A DNA stretch of 33,302 bases from Mariprofundus sp. KV (GTDB taxonomy: Bacteria; Pseudomonadota; Zetaproteobacteria; Mariprofundales; Mariprofundaceae), in contig NZ_VWNB01000017.1 of the NCBI RefSeq assembly GCF_013387475.1, positions 1-33,302 of the forward strand, read 5' to 3'. The translations under genes and the position numbers were made by a program. Below the pieces are notes generated by a model. That model ran no database searches. It had not been told where the DNA came from and saw only the letters and a list, made by a program, of their open reading frames with translations. Within the stretch, counting starts at the first letter, position 1. Each line of letters starts with the position of its first letter. Shown in pieces: positions 25,483-33,289 of the stretch.

Positions 25483-25632
25483 AATGTAAAACCAATTTCA
25501 CGCAAGCGTCACTTAAAAGCATGAAAAGAAGATTAAAAACCACAACCTCTTCTTACTATCATATGTAGGGACAGAGCCTTAGCGATTCAACCCTATGCCA
25601 CTCAAACAAGCCGAAACAGCGCTCTTTTCTAA

Positions 25633-26625
25633 TCAACTGCGAGTGACTGCACAAGCTGACGTTCTCGGCCGCAGATGCAAGCGCCCCTGCCTGCGCTGCA
25701 GACGACAGCCGGAGAGATCGAGCCCGCCACGACCTCCGCGAGCCGTCCACTGCTCCACCAGCAGAATATGCCTGCGCCCGGGTGTCACCCCTTCACCCAG
25801 TGTTGCCACCATCATCCGCTGCAACACCCTGGCACGAATCGGCGCTGAACTGTTGGCCCATACCGCCCATGGCAGCACCATCAGGCCATCTTTACTGTTT
25901 GCAGCCTGAGCCAGAACAGCATCCGCACCAGCCTCCAGCTCTAAAGCCAGCCGCTGCGCCTGCCGCTGCCAGCGCAGAAACAGCTGTTGCGGATTCAGAC
26001 CCGTAGCGGCTATGCGCGGGAACAATTCGTGCCTGATGCGATTGCGCCAGATGGTCGTGTCGTGATTGCTGGGATCTTCAAACCACGTTACACCAGCCAG
26101 AGAGAGGGCCTCGCGCAGTGCGGTGCCGCCAATATGTAGCAGTGGCCGAATGATGCGCAACCCCTGATAGGTACGTTCAGACTGCATGCCGCGACAGCCA
26201 CCAGCCCCGGCCCCCTGCAGCAGCCGCATACAGACAGTCTCTGCCTGATCATCACGGTTGTGGGCCAGACAGAGGGTTGTGATACCGGACTCCCGACTCC
26301 ATGCCAGAAACTGCGCAAAGCGCCCCTCTCGAGCCTCCGCCTCACGATTGGTCTGGCCTGAAAAAGCGAGTCTGGCGCTGAAAAAAGGGATCTCCCAGCT
26401 TCTGGCCTGCTGCGCCAGTGCCTCACACTCCAGCTGCGAACTCTCTCGCCAGCCGTGGTCAACATGCCAGGCCTGCACATCATGACCTTTGGCTTTCAGG
26501 GCCAACAGCAGGGCCGTTGAATCTGCGCCGCCGGACCAGCCAACGGCCAGTTGATGCGGAAGTTCAGGAATTTCAGGATTGCTTAACCACGCTGTAAAGG
26601 TTGCAGATACTGCATCCAGCCTCAT
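25633..26625 (-). CDS. tilS: tRNA(Ile)-lysidine synthase
   Basis: Modifies the wobble cytidine of the CAU-anticodon isoleucine tRNA to lysidine, using lysine and ATP, so that it reads AUA. The 330-aa protein has the N-terminal ATP-pyrophosphatase domain with the PP-loop SGGADST (about 31-37), then WHVDHGWRESS, LAHNRDDQAETVCMRLLQGAGAGG (about 120-143), IIRPLL and the conserved FEDPSNHD with RNRIRHELFP (about 182-201). The C-terminal part is short compared with E. coli TilS (432 aa), so the second C-terminal tRNA-binding domain appears missing, as in several shorter family members. The start codon overlaps the stop of the upstream 741-aa gene by four bases (ATGA), implying translational coupling. 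ftsH follows after 216 bases. Confidence 0.94.
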   Translation of the reverse strand: MRLDAVSATFTAWLSNPEIPELPHQLAVGWSGGADSTALLLALKAKGHDVQAWHVDHGWRESSQLECEALAQQARSWEIPFFSARLAFSGQTNREAEAREGRFAQFLAWSRESGITTLCLAHNRDDQAETVCMRLLQGAGAGGCRGMQSERTYQGLRIIRPLLHIGGTALREALSLAGVTWFEDPSNHDTTIWRNRIRHELFPRIAATGLNPQQLFLRWQRQAQRLALELEAGADAVLAQAANSKDGLMVLPWAVWANSSAPIRARVLQRMMVATLGEGVTPGRRHILLVEQWTARGGRGGLDLSGCRLQRRQGRLHLRPRTSACAVTRS

Positions 26626-28847
26626 TGCCAGAGCATCAACCCCTGATCGACGATCCTGGCGGCAGCATCTGTATGCAGATCAAGCAGCTCATAGAGCTCA
26701 ACATTCACCCCGGCCAGTGTCGGTTTGCCGGCTTTCATCAGCACCCAGGGCGCCTTGCCTTCATCGCCATAGCGTTGAATCACCAACAGCTCCAGACCGC
26801 CAAGCGGCAGACGATAACCATCTAACACACCCTTCACCTGACTGACCGTGAGACGGAATTCACGGACGTCAGCTTTGTTCTTCAACATGCCGGTAAGCTC
26901 TCGCATCGCAGAACCGGTCAATGCCACGCCTTCGTTATGGACAATCTGAACGGTTTCGCCAGCCCCTGTTTTGATTGGCTCCACATTGACACGACCAACC
27001 GGAAACTGCCCCAGCTTCTCATCACGCGCACGCATCATGCGCGCCACACCGGCATCACGAACGATACCCGCCTCCACCTGCGGCACCGCCAGTGAAAATG
27101 CGATACGCTGCACACCCAGCTTGGCATGTTTCTGCTCGCTGAAGGTCCACTCGCCGGTCATATCCATACACATCGCCACAACAGGAAGGCTCGCCTCTTC
27201 AACCTCCTGATCAAGCTGACCGATAGTCTCCAGATAGAGGCGGCGCAGCCGCTCTCGCAGCAACAGGGCTGTTTCAGTCAACGCCAGAATGGAGCCGCGC
27301 AACACACAACCGGAACCGGAACACTCATCGAGAAAGAGATTCTCTTTGGCTTCAACAACAGAGAAGAGTGTTGGCATAAAACGATTCTCAAGAAAATGGG
27401 CAGCCTCGGAACCGGTTAATGCATGCATGCGCGCCAGATAATCCGACCACTCCACCCGCATGCAACCGTGGCGCAACGAGAGGGTTTTGCCACTATGCAG
27501 CGCTTTGGTGACATCCGGCTGAATCAGGACAAGTTCGCCCTCCTGCCAGCCCTTCTCAAGGGCCTTGTCGCCATCGACATTGCGTCCGCCACGCAAGCCA
27601 CCCTGCACGCGCAGCTCACTGATACCAACCAGACCACCACGTGATTTTCCGGCCGCAGCCAGATCGGCCTTGCGGTCCATCCAGGAGCGCTCGGCATTGC
27701 GGCGGGCGATCTCCACACGCACATCCTCATCGAAAACCCGGAACGCCAGCAGTGTAATCTTGTCGCGCAGCCACGGGTCGTCGGCATGTTTTGCAGCCCT
27801 GCCCCCAGCCATCTGAGAGAGCAGCCAGATCGCTACCGGCTCCTCACCGTTGGCACGCAAATCCTCAATGGCGGGTTCATCCAGTTTCACCTGTCCGGCC
27901 AGCAGCTGATCAAGCCGCTTGGCATCGAGCACCCAGCGCATCCAGAAGCCGTGGCCGGTTTTCATCGCCAGCTTCCAGAGCGAGAGCCTTGCCCAGGTGC
28001 GCCGCAGCATATGCTCACCAAGTTTCTCCTTGGCCAGCAGCGCCAGAATACCGCCCTCGTTTTTTGACCCGACCTTGGCAATCAGGTAACGCATCTGCGG
28101 CACAATTTCAGGCTCAAGGCCGTAGGTTCGAATCAGACGACTATCATCAGCCAGCAGAGGGGAGTCAGGCTGGTGATGGAGAAAGGCCATCGGCGTCGCC
28201 GGCAACATCATCGACTCATAATTGGAGATACGCGCCACCTCAACCACACCCTCAAGGTAGTGCTTGAGAAACTCCTGCAGCGCCCAGACATAGAGGCCAC
28301 CGACCACACAGAGCATCACATGGTTGGTGGTTGCACTCTCCTCATCAGGCAGTGAAGCGATAGCGGTTCTGATCAGGCGCAGCAGCAGCACATTAACAGC
28401 AGGCACCCAGGGTGCGGCATCCGCCTTGTCCTGTTTCCAGCCCTGCTCCCAAAGCACCTCACATACATTCAGCAGTGCGGCTGCCCCCTGTGGCTCTGCA
28501 CACCAGTGGTGCAGCAGATCGCGGGAGATATGCGGATTCTGCTTGCGCAGATAGGCCACCATAGCACGCACCCTGGCATCCATCGGCGGCAGCGTGTGGG
28601 CAGAGACCTTTTCACCGCGCACCATGTAACGGATGGCGTAATCCTGCAGCCTGCGCAGCGAGCCGGAGATCGCCTTCTCAACAGCCGCATCAACCGCATA
28701 AGGAATATACTCGCCGGCATCGCGACCCGACATGCGGATCGGCAGCCTGCGCACCTCTACAGCACAGCGGTCACCCGGCTGCTCCTGGCGATTGAGGATA
28801 GGCCGGTACCAGCTCCAGCGAAAATCAAAGTAATCCGGTGAAATCAT
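26622..28847 (-). CDS. Large cytosolic protein of unknown function, C-terminus faintly like a nucleotide cyclase
   Basis: A 741-aa protein that I do not recognise. It has no signal peptide, and hydrophobic stretches such as NHVMLCVVGGLYVWALQEFL (about 186-205) are short. Residues about 1-460 are mostly helical and rich in Arg, Leu, Trp and Ala; a basic Gly-rich patch GGLVGISELRVQGGLRGGRN lies near 408-427. Residues about 480-640 have an order of segments faintly like the second half of a class III nucleotide cyclase: LFLDECSGSGCVLRGSILALTETALLLRERL, then VVAMCMDMTGEW, then VARMMRARDEK. The metal-binding Asp pair of a working cyclase is not evident, so activity is doubtful. It is coupled to tilS by an ATGA overlap and lies divergent from znuA. 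Confidence 0.75.
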   Translation of the reverse strand: MISPDYFDFRWSWYRPILNRQEQPGDRCAVEVRRLPIRMSGRDAGEYIPYAVDAAVEKAISGSLRRLQDYAIRYMVRGEKVSAHTLPPMDARVRAMVAYLRKQNPHISRDLLHHWCAEPQGAAALLNVCEVLWEQGWKQDKADAAPWVPAVNVLLLRLIRTAIASLPDEESATTNHVMLCVVGGLYVWALQEFLKHYLEGVVEVARISNYESMMLPATPMAFLHHQPDSPLLADDSRLIRTYGLEPEIVPQMRYLIAKVGSKNEGGILALLAKEKLGEHMLRRTWARLSLWKLAMKTGHGFWMRWVLDAKRLDQLLAGQVKLDEPAIEDLRANGEEPVAIWLLSQMAGGRAAKHADDPWLRDKITLLAFRVFDEDVRVEIARRNAERSWMDRKADLAAAGKSRGGLVGISELRVQGGLRGGRNVDGDKALEKGWQEGELVLIQPDVTKALHSGKTLSLRHGCMRVEWSDYLARMHALTGSEAAHFLENRFMPTLFSVVEAKENLFLDECSGSGCVLRGSILALTETALLLRERLRRLYLETIGQLDQEVEEASLPVVAMCMDMTGEWTFSEQKHAKLGVQRIAFSLAVPQVEAGIVRDAGVARMMRARDEKLGQFPVGRVNVEPIKTGAGETVQIVHNEGVALTGSAMRELTGMLKNKADVREFRLTVSQVKGVLDGYRLPLGGLELLVIQRYGDEGKAPWVLMKAGKPTLAGVNVELYELLDLHTDAAARIVDQGLMLWQ

Positions 28848-28951
28848 AGGCTGGAGAGTTTCCTTATATTCTCCCGGTTAATCAAGGCTGAATACCACTT
28901 CATGGTGGCAATCTTAAATCCATAGATGGACTTTCCCTATAAACTGTTAAG
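28848..28951. promoter_or_regulatory. Divergent promoter region between the 741-aa gene and znuA
   Basis: About 104 bases separate the two divergent start regions, so promoters for both directions should lie here. A CCAC-TTCATG-GTGG inverted repeat is present at about 28893-28906. No match to the AT-rich Zur operator known from gammaproteobacteria was seen, although zinc control of znuA would be expected. Confidence 0.4.
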
Positions 28952-29776
28952 ATGCGCCGCATGCAGAGAATTTTTAAAATGCGATGGCGACTTGTGGCAG
29001 CAGCCCTCTCCGTGCTACTGACCCCTTCATTTGCCCTGAGCGCAGGGATTGCCACCACACTGCCACCGCTGGCGGGGCTGGTGAAAATGCTCGATACCGA
29101 GAGTGAGGTGATCTGCCTGCTGCCTGCCGGCGCTGATCCGCACCACTTCCAGATGCAGCCGCGCACCATCGAGCGGCTGAGCAGAAGCAATCTGTTGATT
29201 CGCACCTCATTCGATGACGGCGGCTGGCCTCTGCCTGCGCATCATGACAACGTGCTCGACCTCTGGCCTGATAAGGATCACGGCTGGGTCAGCCCTGAAG
29301 AGGTGCGCCTGATCCTGCCGCGCATAGCCGAAGCCCTGATCAGACTGAAACCTGAACAGGCAGACGCCATCAACAGCAACCTGAGCAGAGCTGTCGCTTT
29401 AACCCACAGCATTGAAAAACAGTGGCAGCAGGCGCTCGCCCCGGCCAAAGCAGCCGGTATTATCATGCAGCACCCCTCCTGGCGCAGGCTGATGAACGAC
29501 ATGCAGGTGCCGATTCTCAATGTGCTGGAGTCCGGTCACCACGGCCATGAGCACGGCCCACATGCGCTCGATGATTCCCTGCATCAGCTTGATGAGCATC
29601 CCGATGCCTGGCTGATCAGCGATGCCGGACACAACAACAGGGCACTGGCCTGGCTGCAGCAGCATAGCGGGCAAGCAGTTCGCCATATCACGCTTGATGC
29701 CCTCTCCGACTGCGGCATAAGCTGGGATCAGATGATGCTGCAGAACCTGCAGCAGATCTCCGGAGTGAATCACTGA
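28952..29776 (+). CDS. znuA: Zinc ABC transporter substrate-binding protein
   Basis: Periplasmic metal-binding protein of the cluster A-I (ZnuA/TroA) type that hands zinc to the ZnuBC importer. The 274-aa precursor has a basic N-terminus and hydrophobic signal (about 10-30, ending FALSA-G). The metal-site segment GADPHHFQMQP (about 59-69, matching the usual ADPHxFxPxP) is present. A short His-rich loop GHHGHEHGPH (about 194-203), typical of zinc rather than manganese members, follows the segment MQHPSWRRLM. ATGs at 28952, 28961 and 28979 are all possible; none has a clear ribosome binding site. The stop shares one base with the znuC ATG (TGATG). Confidence 0.92.
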   Translation: MRRMQRIFKMRWRLVAAALSVLLTPSFALSAGIATTLPPLAGLVKMLDTESEVICLLPAGADPHHFQMQPRTIERLSRSNLLIRTSFDDGGWPLPAHHDNVLDLWPDKDHGWVSPEEVRLILPRIAEALIRLKPEQADAINSNLSRAVALTHSIEKQWQQALAPAKAAGIIMQHPSWRRLMNDMQVPILNVLESGHHGHEHGPHALDDSLHQLDEHPDAWLISDAGHNNRALAWLQQHSGQAVRHITLDALSDCGISWDQMMLQNLQQISGVNH

Positions 29777-30570
29777 TGGCCCAGAGCATTGTCAAAGTCT
29801 CCCATCTCCGCTTCGGGCCAGCCCATAAGCCGATTCTGGATAACATCAGCCTGAATGTTGAAGCGGGCCACTTCATGGGCATTGTCGGCCCCAATGGCGC
29901 CGGCAAAAGCACGCTGATCAACATCATCGCCGGGCTCACGCCAGCCGATGGCGGTCATATTGATCTGATGGGTGAGTGCCTGACCCGATACAGCCGCCAC
30001 CGCCTGCTCAAGCAGATCGGCTTCCTGCATCAGCTGCACGATCATCAGCCAAGACTACCAATGCGCGTATCGGATGTGGTCGCGATGGGGCTGCCCGATT
30101 ATGCCATGCCGTGGCAGTTCGGTGACGACAAAAAGGCCATTCTGGAAGCGCTCACCCTTGTCGATATGCAGGAACTCACAGAGCGTGATTTCCGCCAGCT
30201 CTCCGGCGGCCAGAGGCAGCGAGTCCGCCTTGCCCGCGCGCTGGTCAGAAAGCCGAAACTGCTGCTGCTCGATGAGCCATCGGCAGCGCTGGACAGCGTC
30301 AGTCAGGATCGCCTCTTCCGCCTGCTGAGAAGGCTTTGTGATGAGAGCGGCATGTGTGCGATTATGGTTGAGCATGACATTGCCGCCATCAGCTCGCATG
30401 TCGATTCCGTGGCCTGCCTGAACCGCCAGATCCATCACCACGCCATGAAAGGTGAAAACATCCCCGATGATGTCTGGCGTGCGATGTACGGCGAGCACAT
30501 CCAGATCGTCGCCCACGATGCCGGCTGCATCGGCTGCACTCCCGGCAGTCAAGAAGCGAACCACGAATGA
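29776..30570 (+). CDS. znuC: Zinc ABC transporter ATP-binding protein
   Basis: Cytoplasmic ATPase that powers the ZnuB channel. The 264-aa protein has Walker A GPNGAGKS (about 36-43), Q-loop FLHQLHDHQPR, signature LSGGQRQRVRLARAL (about 140-154), Walker B LLLLDEPSAALD (about 163-174) and the switch histidine in IMVEHDIAAI. The start overlaps znuA by one base. The 3' end is unusual: the last residues NHE and the TGA stop are encoded by the left inverted repeat of the inserted GxxExxY cassette. The cassette therefore replaced the native end of the gene. The C-terminal zone carries cysteines and histidines (HDAGCIGCTPG), which could be a metal-responsive tail. Function is not in doubt. Confidence 0.95.
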   Translation: MAQSIVKVSHLRFGPAHKPILDNISLNVEAGHFMGIVGPNGAGKSTLINIIAGLTPADGGHIDLMGECLTRYSRHRLLKQIGFLHQLHDHQPRLPMRVSDVVAMGLPDYAMPWQFGDDKKAILEALTLVDMQELTERDFRQLSGGQRQRVRLARALVRKPKLLLLDEPSAALDSVSQDRLFRLLRRLCDESGMCAIMVEHDIAAISSHVDSVACLNRQIHHHAMKGENIPDDVWRAMYGEHIQIVAHDAGCIGCTPGSQEANHE

Positions 30571-31017
30571 ACACCAACAGACACGAATTACTTCTGAAGA
30601 GGGAAGCCCATCAGATCGTCGGCTGCGCCATGGAGGTTCTGAACACTCTCGGGCACGGGTTTCTTGAAAAACCATATGAGAATGCTCTGGTCGTTGAGTT
30701 TGGACTGCAAGGCATCCCATTCAAACAGCAGCCCCGATTTGATGTGAACTACAAATCTGTAAAGGTCGGCGAATACATCCCTGACCTGATCTGCTTTGAT
30801 CAAATCGTCGTCGATACCAAATCGATAGATAAAGTAACCAATCATGAAATCGGACAGATGCTGAATTATTTGAAGATGACCAATCTGAAGCTTGGCATTC
30901 TATTGAATTTCAAACACTCAACACTGGAGTGGCGACGGGTTGTGTTGGACGGGGAAAGCCGGTGAATATCGACCTGATCTCTATTCATTCGTGTAAATTC
31001 GCGTTCATTCGTGGTTC
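30558..31017 (+). mobile_element. 460-bp cassette with terminal inverted repeats carrying a GxxExxY gene
   Basis: The left end (30558-30588, starting GAACCACGAATGAAC) and the reverse complement of the right end (31017-30987) match at 26 of 31 positions, with the first 15 and last 8 identical. The repeats bracket only the GxxExxY gene. The outer repeats of the ACGAATGAAC/ACACGAAT type are known to accompany this gene family in many genomes. It sits exactly between znuC and znuB of an otherwise tight operon. No clear target duplication was found, and no transposase is encoded, so movement must be by a helper or another route. Confidence 0.8.
30567..30965 (+). CDS. GxxExxY family protein
   Basis: A 132-aa protein of the GxxExxY family. 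The naming motif is visible as GHGFLEKPYENAL (about 27-39: G, E and Y in register). A nuclease-like core follows: VEFGLQGIPFKQQPRFDVNYKSVKVGEYIPDLICFDQIVVDTKS, whose D...(V/D)xK pattern resembles a PD-(D/E)XK fold. The family's biological role is unknown; its genes are often multicopy and linked to short repeats. The ATG (30567-30569) lies inside the left inverted repeat and overlaps the znuC stop by four bases (ATGA). The first codons MNTNRHE are therefore part of the repeat. The DNA is more AT-rich than the znu genes, consistent with insertion. Confidence 0.9.
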   Translation: MNTNRHELLLKREAHQIVGCAMEVLNTLGHGFLEKPYENALVVEFGLQGIPFKQQPRFDVNYKSVKVGEYIPDLICFDQIVVDTKSIDKVTNHEIGQMLNYLKMTNLKLGILLNFKHSTLEWRRVVLDGESR

Positions 31018-31038
31018 AATAGTTTACAGGAGACCATC

Positions 31039-31872
31039 ATGATTGAGTTGCTGACCAGCTTTCTCGCCAGCTCCGTGATGAGTGCCAGCCTGCTGCCTGC
31101 GCTGCTGATTGCGGTGGTGACCGCCTCAATGTCGGTGATGGTGATGGCGCATCGACTCTCATTCCTTACCGTTGGTGTGTCGCACGCCTCACTGGCTGGC
31201 CTTGGTATTGCCGTTTCACTATCTCTGCCGCTACTGCCGGTTGCCACCATCTTCTCTGTGGCCATCGCCCTGCTGCTGGCGCTGATGCCCAAACGTCAGG
31301 GCATCTCCGAAGATGCGGGCACAGGCATCCTTTTCGCGGGCTCTATGGCGCTGGGCATCGTATTGATCTCCACGGCCACTACCACACGCGTGGATCTGTT
31401 CGGTCTGCTGTTCGGCAACATCCTGACCGTCAGCGCAGATGAGAAGCTCTGGCTCTATCTTCTCGCCAGCCTGATTCTGATTATCATGCTTTTAGCCTCG
31501 CGTGCATGGTGGAGCATCGCTTTTGACGCTGTCACGGCTGAGGCCTCCGGACTGCCGGTGAATGCGCTGCGCCTGCTGCTCTACGGACTGGTCGGCCTGA
31601 CTGTTATCCTCTGCGTCAAACTTGCCGGTATCGTCTTAACAGCAGGTCTGTTGGTGCTGCCTGCCGCCTGCGCCTGGCTGTGGGGACGCTCGCTGGCACA
31701 CCTGTGGATGCTTTCAGTAGCCTTCTCCATCATCGGCACACTGGCCGGACTGATCTGGTCCTATGCCTATGAATGGCCTTCCGGTGCATCGGTTGTGCTG
31801 GCACTATGCGGCCTGTTCGTGATCAGCTGGGCAGTGCATGGCATCCGTGCAGCGATTGCGACACAGAAGTAA
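31039..31872 (+). CDS. znuB: Zinc ABC transporter membrane permease
   Basis: Inner-membrane channel of the zinc importer, family ABC-3. The 277-aa protein is almost wholly hydrophobic, with about eight predicted helices. Family segments are visible: MAHRLSFLTVGVSHASLAGLGIA (about 36-58), GTGILFAGSMALGIVL, DLFGLLFGNILTVS (about 120-133), and DAVTAEASGLPVNALRLLLYGLVGLTVI (about 170-197). The ATG at 31039 has CAGGAG upstream (31026-31031), just beyond the right inverted repeat of the inserted cassette. It therefore keeps a ribosome binding site of its own, and translation does not depend on the upstream gene. Confidence 0.95.
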   Translation: MIELLTSFLASSVMSASLLPALLIAVVTASMSVMVMAHRLSFLTVGVSHASLAGLGIAVSLSLPLLPVATIFSVAIALLLALMPKRQGISEDAGTGILFAGSMALGIVLISTATTTRVDLFGLLFGNILTVSADEKLWLYLLASLILIIMLLASRAWWSIAFDAVTAEASGLPVNALRLLLYGLVGLTVILCVKLAGIVLTAGLLVLPAACAWLWGRSLAHLWMLSVAFSIIGTLAGLIWSYAYEWPSGASVVLALCGLFVISWAVHGIRAAIATQK

Positions 31873-31906
31873 CAGACGGCATTAGTAGCAGAGAGAGGGG
31901 AGAGAG

Positions 31907-32422
31907 ATGGCAGAGAGCAGTCGCGATCAGGGATCAAGAGCAGGCATTGTTGTCCGCATACTCGCCAGCGCTTATGACCTCACCATTCTGTTCGGTGTCA
32001 CCATGATTCTGGTCGGCATCCCCATCACCATCAGTGTTGAGATGTTAGGCATGACACCACCGAAATGGCTGCAGGGACTGCTCTTCCTGACCGTTGTTGC
32101 CGCCTACTTTATCGGCTTCTGGGTTAAAGGTGGTGCCACCACCGGCATGCGGCCGTGGAAGCTGCGTCTGGCCATGCTGGAGACCGGCGATCCACTCTCT
32201 CCGTTTACAGCCAGCATCCGCTTTGCCGGACTGATGATCACCTGGCTGGCACTGGCGATGACCCTCTGGTACATCGCCACCAAGGATACCGGCCACTTCC
32301 TCTTCTTTGTTGCCGCCTCCATCCCCGCCCTGAGTCTGATGGTGATGACACTGAGCAAAGAGAAGCTGGCGCTGCACGATCTGATCTCCGGCTCCACCGT
32401 TTACAGGCTCAAACTGAAATGA
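31907..32422 (+). CDS. RDD family membrane protein
   Basis: A 171-aa inner-membrane protein of the RDD family, named after conserved Arg, Asp and Asp. The arginine and first aspartate are in VVRILASAYDLTILFG (about 16-31), a helix-central segment GGATTGMRPWKLRLAML is at about 75-91, and the last aspartate is in LHDLISGSTVYRLK near the C-terminus. About four to five helices are predicted. The family's role is not established in general; some members are proposed cation exchangers. The ATG has GGGGAGAGAG upstream. It follows znuB by 34 bases and overlaps the next small gene by four bases, so it could be co-transcribed with the zinc operon. Confidence 0.88.
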   Translation: MAESSRDQGSRAGIVVRILASAYDLTILFGVTMILVGIPITISVEMLGMTPPKWLQGLLFLTVVAAYFIGFWVKGGATTGMRPWKLRLAMLETGDPLSPFTASIRFAGLMITWLALAMTLWYIATKDTGHFLFFVAASIPALSLMVMTLSKEKLALHDLISGSTVYRLKLK

Positions 32423-32622
32423 GCGCCAGCGACATCTTCTTCAAGATCGGCCTCTCAGCATGGCTGCTCGGCGCAGGCGGCACAGCCCTTGTGTTCATGC
32501 TCTCATGGCTGGATGTGATGACCACCGAAGGCATCGACTGGCGCATGGTCTGGATCGTCTGCGGTGCAGGTGGACTTGCTGCCATCATCATCGGCGGCGT
32601 CTTCAATATCTGGAAGAAGTAA
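32419..32622 (+). CDS. Small two-helix membrane protein
   Basis: A 67-aa product starting at the ATG at 32419, which overlaps the RDD gene's TGA (ATGA). The sequence has two hydrophobic helices (about 7-30, starting FKIGLSAWLLGAGGTALVF, and about 43-63, containing WIVCGAGGLAAIIIGGVFNIW) joined by a short acidic loop, and ends in two lysines. I do not recognise a family. The overlap, the codon use in line with its neighbour and the intact frame support a real gene. A longer in-frame reading starting inside the RDD gene is a shadow upstream of this ATG. Possible partner of the RDD protein. Confidence 0.7.
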   Translation: MSASDIFFKIGLSAWLLGAGGTALVFMLSWLDVMTTEGIDWRMVWIVCGAGGLAAIIIGGVFNIWKK

Positions 32623-32793
32623 ATCTCTGCTGCATTTGCAATTACCACATCACTCTACCCATCCAATCTATCGAACTCAGCTAGGTATCTACTAGTTCGG
32701 GGCCTGTGCGGAGAACCGCTGAAATCACCTGCGAAGTAATTCCCTTAGTTTATAAATATTTACAAATTACAGCTTTTATGTTATTAATAACCT
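32623..32793. other. AT-rich spacer before the truncated sensor gene
   Basis: No gene or RNA is visible. The last 50 bases are strongly AT-rich (TTTATAAATATTTACAAATTAC and TTATGTTATTAATAACC) and probably hold a promoter for the following gene. No clear terminator for the RDD/small-protein genes was found. Confidence 0.4.
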
Positions 32794-33201
32794 ATGGAAG
32801 AGAAAAACAATAAAGAATTTAATATCTCGGTTGGCATACGGGATCGATTAGCGGATAAGCCCGTACTCCATTTTATTCTCATTCCTTCTCTGATTATTCT
32901 AATCTATATCGTTTACCTTCTGGTTTATAACACTGGTGGCATTAAGAACGTTTATTCTCATACGATGTATGTCCCTATTGTAATCGCTGCTGTTCTGTAT
33001 GGCGTTCCGGGATCTATTCTGGCCAGTATCTTTGGAGGTGTTGCACTAGGTCCATTGATGCCTTTAGATACAGCATCCGGTGAGTTGCAAGCGCTAGGTA
33101 ATTGGCTCTATAGAATCGGATTCTTCTCGTTGATTGGAGTGATTGTTGCTCTATTCACCAATCTTTTATGTGCAAACACTGCTGTCCGGTTAAAGATTTA
33201 G
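32794..33201 (+). CDS. Isolated membrane-sensor domain (probable remnant of a signalling protein)
   Basis: A 135-aa protein with a soluble charged N-terminus (about 1-22) and three to four hydrophobic helices (about 26-46, 57-75, 77-95, 108-128). The segment YSHTMYVPIVIAAVLYGVPG followed by GPLMPLDTASGELQALGNWLYR resembles the membrane input domain placed at the N-terminus of some GGDEF, HD-GYP or histidine-kinase proteins. Here the frame ends right after the last helix (ANTAVRLKI), and no catalytic domain follows in the next 100 bases. It is therefore probably truncated or a stand-alone membrane domain. The DNA is AT-rich compared with the upstream genes, and there is no clear ribosome binding site before the ATG. 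Confidence 0.6.
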   Translation: MEEKNNKEFNISVGIRDRLADKPVLHFILIPSLIILIYIVYLLVYNTGGIKNVYSHTMYVPIVIAAVLYGVPGSILASIFGGVALGPLMPLDTASGELQALGNWLYRIGFFSLIGVIVALFTNLLCANTAVRLKI

Positions 33202-33289
33202 CAGTAAGAAAGTAGGCCTGAATTCCCAACGTTTGTGGTACATTTGTAGTTGTCGAGACAGCAAATTTACCGCGCGGAGAACCCAGGCC

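Noticed and set aside
25440-25530. Heat-shock sigma-32-type promoter for ftsH
   Set aside because: No CTTGAA/CCCCAT pair with proper spacing. The only candidate (TTTACA with a poor -10) is too weak to call.
28893-28906. CCAC-N6-GTGG inverted repeat upstream of znuA as a possible zinc operator
   Set aside because: It does not resemble the known AT-rich Zur palindrome, and the arms are only four bases, so chance is likely.
32708-33283. The 10-mer GCGGAGAACC occurs both before and after the truncated sensor gene, suggesting element borders
   Set aside because: The match does not extend beyond ten bases on either side, and a repeat this short over 600 bases can occur by chance.
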